In this document: positions 57,324-58,136 of the stretch, piece after piece
How positions within the stretch are numbered: position 1 is the first letter of the stretch
How the letters are laid out: the number at the start of each line of letters is the position of its first letter
NCBI GenBank assembly: GCA_011523425.1
Contig: WTGU01000062.1
Span: 1 to 58,136, forward strand
Source of the DNA: Alphaproteobacteria bacterium
Lineage (GTDB): Bacteria; Pseudomonadota; Alphaproteobacteria; UBA828
Length of the DNA: 58,136 nucleotides
Direction of reading: 5' to 3'
Position numbers and translations under genes: made by a program
The notes under the pieces: generated by a model
Database searches by the model: none
The model's input: only the letters and a program-made list of their open reading frames with translations
What the model was told of the DNA's origin: nothing

Positions 57324-58136
57324 TCACCCCGCGCCGCCCCGCCAGAGGTCCCAGGGCTTGGCCGCGTCGGTCCTGAACGGGAGCCGGACCTTGGCGCCGG
57401 TGCGGGCGGATTCGTAGGCCGCGAACAGGACCTCCTGCACCGCGCGGGCGTCCTCTCCGGTCACCAGCGGGGCCGTGCCGTTCTGCACGCAGTCCACGAA
57501 GTGGTCAAACTCGCCCCAGAAGCCGTAGTTCCACTCCTCCTCGTAGATGGTGAAGCTCCAGCCCTGGGTGCTGCCGGCCTTCTCCACCGCGTAGTCGTAG
57601 CCCGCGCGGCTGTAGGTCTCGATCGAGTTGCCGTGCAGCAGGTCGGCGTAGGCCACGCCCTCGGAGCCGTGCACCTCGGCCCGGTCGTCCATGCCGCCGG
57701 GCTTGGTCCAGCTCGTCTCGTTCAGGAAGAGGCAGTCCCCCTCGAACTCGAGGATGAGCAGCGCGTTGTCCTCGCCCCTGGTCTTGTCGCCGTGCACCTG
57801 GGTCGAGAGCTGGGCGTAGACCGAGACGATCGGCGCCCGGTCGAGCATCCAGCGAGCGAAGGCGATGCCGTGGCAGCCCATGTCGGCGAGCACGCCGCCG
57901 CCGGCGCGATCGACGTCCCAGAAATGGGGCGCGTGGGGACCGTCATGCTTCTCCGACTGCTTGACGAGGGTCGGCCGGCCCAGCGCACCGGAGTCGAGCA
58001 GCGACTTCATGCGCACGTACTTGGGCGCGAAGCACACCTCCTCGGCATACATGAAGAGCACGCCGGCATCGGCGCAGGCGGCGACCATGCTGTCGGCCTC
58101 GGCCAGGCTCAGGCACATCGGCTTCTCCAGCACGAC
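57324..58136 (-). CDS. Gfo/Idh/MocA family oxidoreductase (5' end outside window)
   Basis: The C-terminal 270 or so residues of an NAD(P)-dependent sugar oxidoreductase; the N-terminal Rossmann motif lies beyond the right edge. The open frame begins at the edge with VVLEKPM, the classic EKP motif of the family. DMGCHGIAFARWML contains the conserved HxxD-like helix region, and the rest is the open-faced beta-sheet domain. It is first in the operon with nagB and the ROK kinase, so a sugar or sugar-phosphate substrate is likely. Confidence 0.88.
   Translation of the reverse strand, partial: VVLEKPMCLSLAEADSMVAACADAGVLFMYAEEVCFAPKYVRMKSLLDSGALGRPTLVKQSEKHDGPHAPHFWDVDRAGGGVLADMGCHGIAFARWMLDRAPIVSVYAQLSTQVHGDKTRGEDNALLILEFEGDCLFLNETSWTKPGGMDDRAEVHGSEGVAYADLLHGNSIETYSRAGYDYAVEKAGSTQGWSFTIYEEEWNYGFWGEFDHFVDCVQNGTAPLVTGEDARAVQEVLFAAYESARTGAKVRLPFRTDAAKPWDLWRGGAG

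Overview
The window is a gene-dense, roughly 70% GC bacterial chromosome segment (one sampled 60-base line in the mutase gene is 73% GC). The markers point to an alphaproteobacterium, probably Rhodospirillales-like: a DUF1489 gene, DUF1636 and DUF2244 genes, an Ala/Glu-rich extension on ribosomal protein S16, the order ffh-rpsP-rimM-trmD-rplS followed by leuCD, an MCM/MeaB pathway, and promoters of the TTGayC-N17-TAnnnT type. No rRNA, tRNA, CRISPR array, insertion sequence or phage gene was seen. The genus cannot be named from this sequence.

Layout. 0.07-11.3 kb: amino-acid and acyl-CoA genes. These are a threonine-dehydratase-like enzyme, a methylcrotonyl-CoA carboxylase beta subunit with an enoyl-CoA hydratase, folD, yggT, an unusual aminotransferase, a VOC protein, a second carboxyltransferase, a class III CoA-transferase and a DSD1-type PLP enzyme. 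11.3-17.4 kb: an array of four hairpins, then ffh, rpsP, rimM, trmD, rplS, leuC and leuD. 17.5-27.3 kb: a tightly overlapping six-gene operon encoding a molybdenum hydroxylase (FAD subunit, then a fused [2Fe-2S]/Mo subunit), a 6-hydroxynicotinate-reductase-like Fe-S protein, a UPF0280 (ApbE-like) protein and the two subunits of an ATP-dependent hydantoinase/oxoprolinase. This reads as a pathway that hydroxylates, reduces and opens an N-heterocyclic ring, and it is the best candidate for an undescribed system here. 27.2-31.8 kb: an acyl-CoA synthetase (convergent, overlapping hyuB), an orphan MT-A70 methyltransferase and methylmalonyl-CoA mutase. 31.8-32.9 kb: a low-GC island with one orphan membrane/coiled-coil gene. 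33.0-40.9 kb: an Atm1-type ABC exporter, meaB, a cytosine-deaminase-like amidohydrolase, a thiolase, a DUF1989 protein, an acyl-CoA dehydrogenase and a DsbA-fold isomerase. 40.9-41.3 kb: non-coding, with a dense cluster of GANTC sites. 41.3-48.2 kb: a glutaredoxin-DinB fusion, an SDR, an AidB-like dehydrogenase, an alpha/beta hydrolase, DUF1636, DUF2244, a Braun-type lipoprotein and an L,D-transpeptidase. 48.2-58.1 kb: sseA-alaX-cysK, a double-CDGSH protein, a lipoprotein, a histidine-ammonia-lyase homologue lacking its MIO triad, a cupin, a Baeyer-Villiger-type monooxygenase, and an amino-sugar cluster (ROK kinase, NagB-like deaminase, Gfo/Idh/MocA dehydrogenase) running off the right edge.

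How the parts fit. Many genes serve CoA-thioester catabolism: leucine degradation (MCC beta, hydratase), propionate (MCM, MeaB), beta-oxidation-like steps (two acyl-CoA dehydrogenases, thiolase, ligase) and CoA transfer. Ring-opened products of the heterocycle operon could feed into this set, but that link is inference. Start codons were chosen by ribosome-binding site, overlap with the upstream stop codon, and fit to family N-termini.
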